Of a stretch of DNA of 7,896 bases, positions 5,682 to 7,896 are shown piece after piece. The DNA is from WQUF01 sp031549885 (GTDB taxonomy: Bacteria > Bacillota > Clostridia > Clostridiales > Clostridiaceae). The stretch covers positions 1 to 7,896 of the forward strand of contig JAVBPD010000064.1 in assembly GCA_031549885.1 (NCBI GenBank), read 5' to 3'. The position numbers and the translations under genes were made by a program. Below the pieces are notes generated by a model. The model saw only the letters and a list, made by a program, of their open reading frames with translations. It was not told the origin of the DNA and ran no database searches. How positions within the stretch are numbered: the stretch's first letter is position 1; the number at the start of each line of letters is the position of its first letter.

Positions 5682-6494
5682 TCAATGTTTGATTTCATTT
5701 TCAATAGATGCTGCTATTGCGTCAACAACATCATCAAAATTGCCTACAGCATCTTTATAAGAAGCAGGATCACCAACATATCCATTTGGAGATAAATATT
5801 TAGTTATATCTCCACCTTTGAGCCAATCTGTCACATATTTTGCTTCTAAATTAGTAGGCTTTAACTTGCTTGCAATATCAATGTCCACTAAATCAGGAAA
5901 ATAGTTATACATTAGTGCTGTTTGCCTATCATCAGCATGCAAACTGATATAATTGTAATTTTGTCTAGAAATATTTGTCTGGTGAAAAGTCAAAATGTTT
6001 GATTCATCTCCTTTTAGCCTGTTTGAAGCTAAAGCAGATGTTGGCAGAATATATTTTGCTTTTATATTAATTTCTTTATTTGCAATAGAAAATGCATCTA
6101 GCATTGTGGTGCAATGCTTTAAGTCTTTGTGTTCATCTACACCAAATACATACTTAAACCCAAAATCAGATAGAGACATTATTATATCATATATAAGTAA
6201 AGTTATAGTTTCTTTTCTACAGGTAAATGACCCTGGAAACCTGCAAGTAGCTTGACTCATACCCCAATAAAATGGAGGCGCTATAATGGAATTTATATCC
6301 ATTTTTCTTAATTTACTTTTAATTAATTTACATTTCATATGACAAAGATAGGGATGAAGACCAATACATAGATGAGGTCCATGTTCTTCCATTACACTAA
6401 TTGGCAATAAAACAATATATCCATTTTTAGCACTCTTTTCTATTTCCATGAAATTCATATTAACCATGGTATCCTCAAATATCGAGTAGTCCAA
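5682..6494 (-). CDS. Divergent creatininase-family amidohydrolase
   Basis: This 270-residue protein resembles the creatininase family (metal-dependent cyclic amide hydrolases). Visible are LPISVMEEHGPH (30-41), APPFYWGMS with RFPGS (72-89), the strand and loop FKYVFGVDEHKD (113-124), HADDRQTA (186-193) and GYVGDPAS (238-245). Glu36 and His38 match expected metal ligands. The bridging Asp is replaced by His47, the NGHGGN/NGHYEN loop reads DEHKDL (His122 kept, Asp124 in place of Glu), and the usual Glu of HAG..ET is Gln191. Substrate and activity are therefore unknown. The TTG start has TGGAGG 10 nt upstream; an ATG at codon 10 (6467) has GAGG 5 nt upstream and is an alternative. It lies 34 bp after recQ on the same strand, probably cotranscribed, and ends at the shared terminator. 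Confidence 0.75.
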   Translation of the reverse strand: MDYSIFEDTMVNMNFMEIEKSAKNGYIVLLPISVMEEHGPHLCIGLHPYLCHMKCKLIKSKLRKMDINSIIAPPFYWGMSQATCRFPGSFTCRKETITLLIYDIIMSLSDFGFKYVFGVDEHKDLKHCTTMLDAFSIANKEINIKAKYILPTSALASNRLKGDESNILTFHQTNISRQNYNYISLHADDRQTALMYNYFPDLVDIDIASKLKPTNLEAKYVTDWLKGGDITKYLSPNGYVGDPASYKDAVGNFDDVVDAIAASIENEIKH

Positions 6495-6504
6495 ATCAAA
6501 TCAA

Positions 6505-6510
6505 CCTCCA
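6505..6510 (-). promoter_or_regulatory. Ribosome binding site of the creatininase-like gene
   Basis: TGGAGG on the minus strand lies 10 nt from the TTG at 6492-6494. The closer TTG at 6502-6504 runs into TGA at once. The spacing is long, so the internal ATG at 6465-6467 with its own GAGG remains possible. Confidence 0.55.
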
Positions 6511-6528
6511 AAAAAATTATAAGGTATT

Positions 6529-7896
6529 CTAATAATATTCTCTTATAACTTTTAAAAAATCTTTTCCAAACCTTTTAAGTTTAACCTGTCCTACACCAGA
6601 TACACTTAAAAACTCTTCTTCATTTCTTGGCATTTTTCGGCACATATCTATAAGTGTAGCATCAGAAAATATTACAAAAGCAGGAACATTTTTTTCCTTT
6701 GCAATAGAAAATCTAAGGCTTTTAAGTTTAGTCATTAAATCATCATTTATATCAAGTTGAATGTTAGGTTCACTTTTTAAAACTTCATTATATTCCTCTT
6801 CTTTTTTTATTTTCATAGAGAGATTTTTTTTACCATATAAAATTTCTGAGGCACTTGCTCCAAGGCATGCAATAGGATATTTATCTCCTATTATATTTAT
6901 ATACTTTAATAAAACCAAATAATTTATAATGTCTCTCAATTTCAATTCTGGAATGTCATTCATAATACCATATGTAGATAATTTATTTAAACTGCGACTT
7001 AAAATTTTCTCATTTTTGCTTCCTCTTAATATATCAATTATAGTTTTAATACCATATTGTTCCTTAACTCTATAAATGCAAGATAGAATTTTTTGAGCTT
7101 CTATGGTTATATCTAATGTTTCAAAATTGGATAAGCAATTTCCACAATTATCGCAATAATTAATTGCTTTTTCTCCAAAATATTTTAAAATATATTCTCT
7201 TAAACAGTCTTTAGTAAAGCAGTAAAAAATCATCTTCTTTAACCGCTCTTTGTCTTGTTCTAGTAAAATTTTTAAAGTTTTTTCATCTTTTTCAGGTTCA
7301 ATTTGCGTATTTTCTATTAGATATGAATTTGTGCGAACATCCTGACCATTATATAAAAGCAAGCAAATAGCAGGTTCGCCATCCCTGCCAGCTCTTCCAG
7401 CTTCTTGATAATAGCTTTCTAAGTCCTTTGGCATATTGTAATGCACAACAAAAGATACATTTGATTTATCACTACCCATACCAAAGGCATTCGTCGCCAC
7501 AATAATATCTGCTTCATCATAAATAAATTCATCTTGAAATTGTTTTCGCTTTTCATCATCAAGCCCGGCATGATATTGAACCGCATTAAAGCCATCCTTA
7601 CGCAATTTGCTGCAAACCAAGTCAACGTTTTTCCGTGTCGAGCAGTACACAATTCCGGTTTTATCACGCTTGTCCTCTAAAAAATCCAGAAGAGCGTTAT
7701 ATTTGTCTGCCGGTCTTTTAACTTCAAAAAATAAATTTTTTCTATCAAATCCAGTAATGAGCGTTTTGGGATTCTGTAATTTAAGGCTTCTGACGATATC
7801 ATCCCGAACGTTGCTTGTCGCTGTCGCCGTAAAAGCCGAAACAATAGGGCGTTTACTAGCCAAACTATCCACAAACTCCGTTATTTTTAAATAGCT
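6529..7896 (-). CDS. recQ: ATP-dependent DNA helicase RecQ, C-terminal part
   Basis: RecQ is a 3'-5' DNA helicase of recombination and fork repair. The reading frame is open to the right edge, where SYLKITEFVDSL matches RecQ just before motif III; by comparison with E. coli about 160 N-terminal residues (Walker A, DEAH) lie outside. The 455 visible residues, counted from the edge, show AFTATAT (motif III, 21-27), GIVYCSTRK (motif IV), IIVATNAFGMGSDK (motif V) and QEAGRAGRDG (motif VI, 164-173). The zinc-binding Cys231, 248, 251 and 254 follow, then the winged-helix region and a C-terminal HRDC domain (about 380-455). The GTG at 7872 is internal and is not the start. Motif V reads GSDKSNVS where GIDKPNVR is usual. 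Base composition changes sharply along the gene (see findings). Confidence 0.95.
   Translation of the reverse strand, partial: SYLKITEFVDSLASKRPIVSAFTATATSNVRDDIVRSLKLQNPKTLITGFDRKNLFFEVKRPADKYNALLDFLEDKRDKTGIVYCSTRKNVDLVCSKLRKDGFNAVQYHAGLDDEKRKQFQDEFIYDEADIIVATNAFGMGSDKSNVSFVVHYNMPKDLESYYQEAGRAGRDGEPAICLLLYNGQDVRTNSYLIENTQIEPEKDEKTLKILLEQDKERLKKMIFYCFTKDCLREYILKYFGEKAINYCDNCGNCLSNFETLDITIEAQKILSCIYRVKEQYGIKTIIDILRGSKNEKILSRSLNKLSTYGIMNDIPELKLRDIINYLVLLKYINIIGDKYPIACLGASASEILYGKKNLSMKIKKEEEYNEVLKSEPNIQLDINDDLMTKLKSLRFSIAKEKNVPAFVIFSDATLIDMCRKMPRNEEEFLSVSGVGQVKLKRFGKDFLKVIREYY

Noticed and set aside
7419..7894. Other reading frames over the recQ region (7419-7667, 7677-7874, and plus strand 7607-7894)
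   Set aside because: They are shadows of recQ, whose frame carries all the helicase motifs without interruption.

Overview
The window looks like a chromosomal segment of a low-GC, endospore-forming Firmicute, most likely Clostridium or a close relative. It is strongly AT-rich, uses A/T-ending codons, has strong Shine-Dalgarno sites, and carries an alpha/beta-type small acid-soluble spore protein gene. Gene identities come from protein motifs I can read directly; no database search was run.

Left end (1-890): about 290 bp of AT-rich DNA with no gene, then a tRNA cluster on the minus strand, transcribed in the order Val(TAC)-Asp(GTC)-Phe(GAA)-Gly(GCC)-Cys(GCA). A sigma-A-like promoter lies upstream (835-866) and a Rho-independent terminator follows tRNA-Cys. 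None of the five tRNA genes encodes its 3' CCA.

Centre-left (884-2796, minus strand): hslO (redox chaperone Hsp33) is preceded by a class I SAM-dependent methyltransferase, with the methyltransferase stop codon inside the hslO ribosome binding site. Upstream of these is a small spore protein gene. No terminator is visible between hslO and the tRNA cluster.

Centre (2954-5636, plus strand): asd-dapA-dapB is a compact operon for the first committed steps from aspartyl phosphate to tetrahydrodipicolinate. This supplies lysine and diaminopimelate for the cell wall and, in spore formers, dipicolinate. It ends at a strong, symmetrical terminator that also serves the convergent genes to its right. 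The leader is too short for a lysine riboswitch.

Right end (5682-7896, minus strand): a partial recQ helicase gene runs off the right edge, followed 34 bp downstream by a divergent creatininase-family amidohydrolase. The visible 5' part of recQ is clearly richer in GC and CGN arginine codons than its 3' part, suggesting a mosaic gene. The creatininase-like protein has changes at several expected metal-binding positions.

Most of the window is housekeeping DNA. I see no CRISPR array, insertion sequence, prophage or defence system. The two observations most worth following are the recQ composition shift and the altered active site of the creatininase-like protein.
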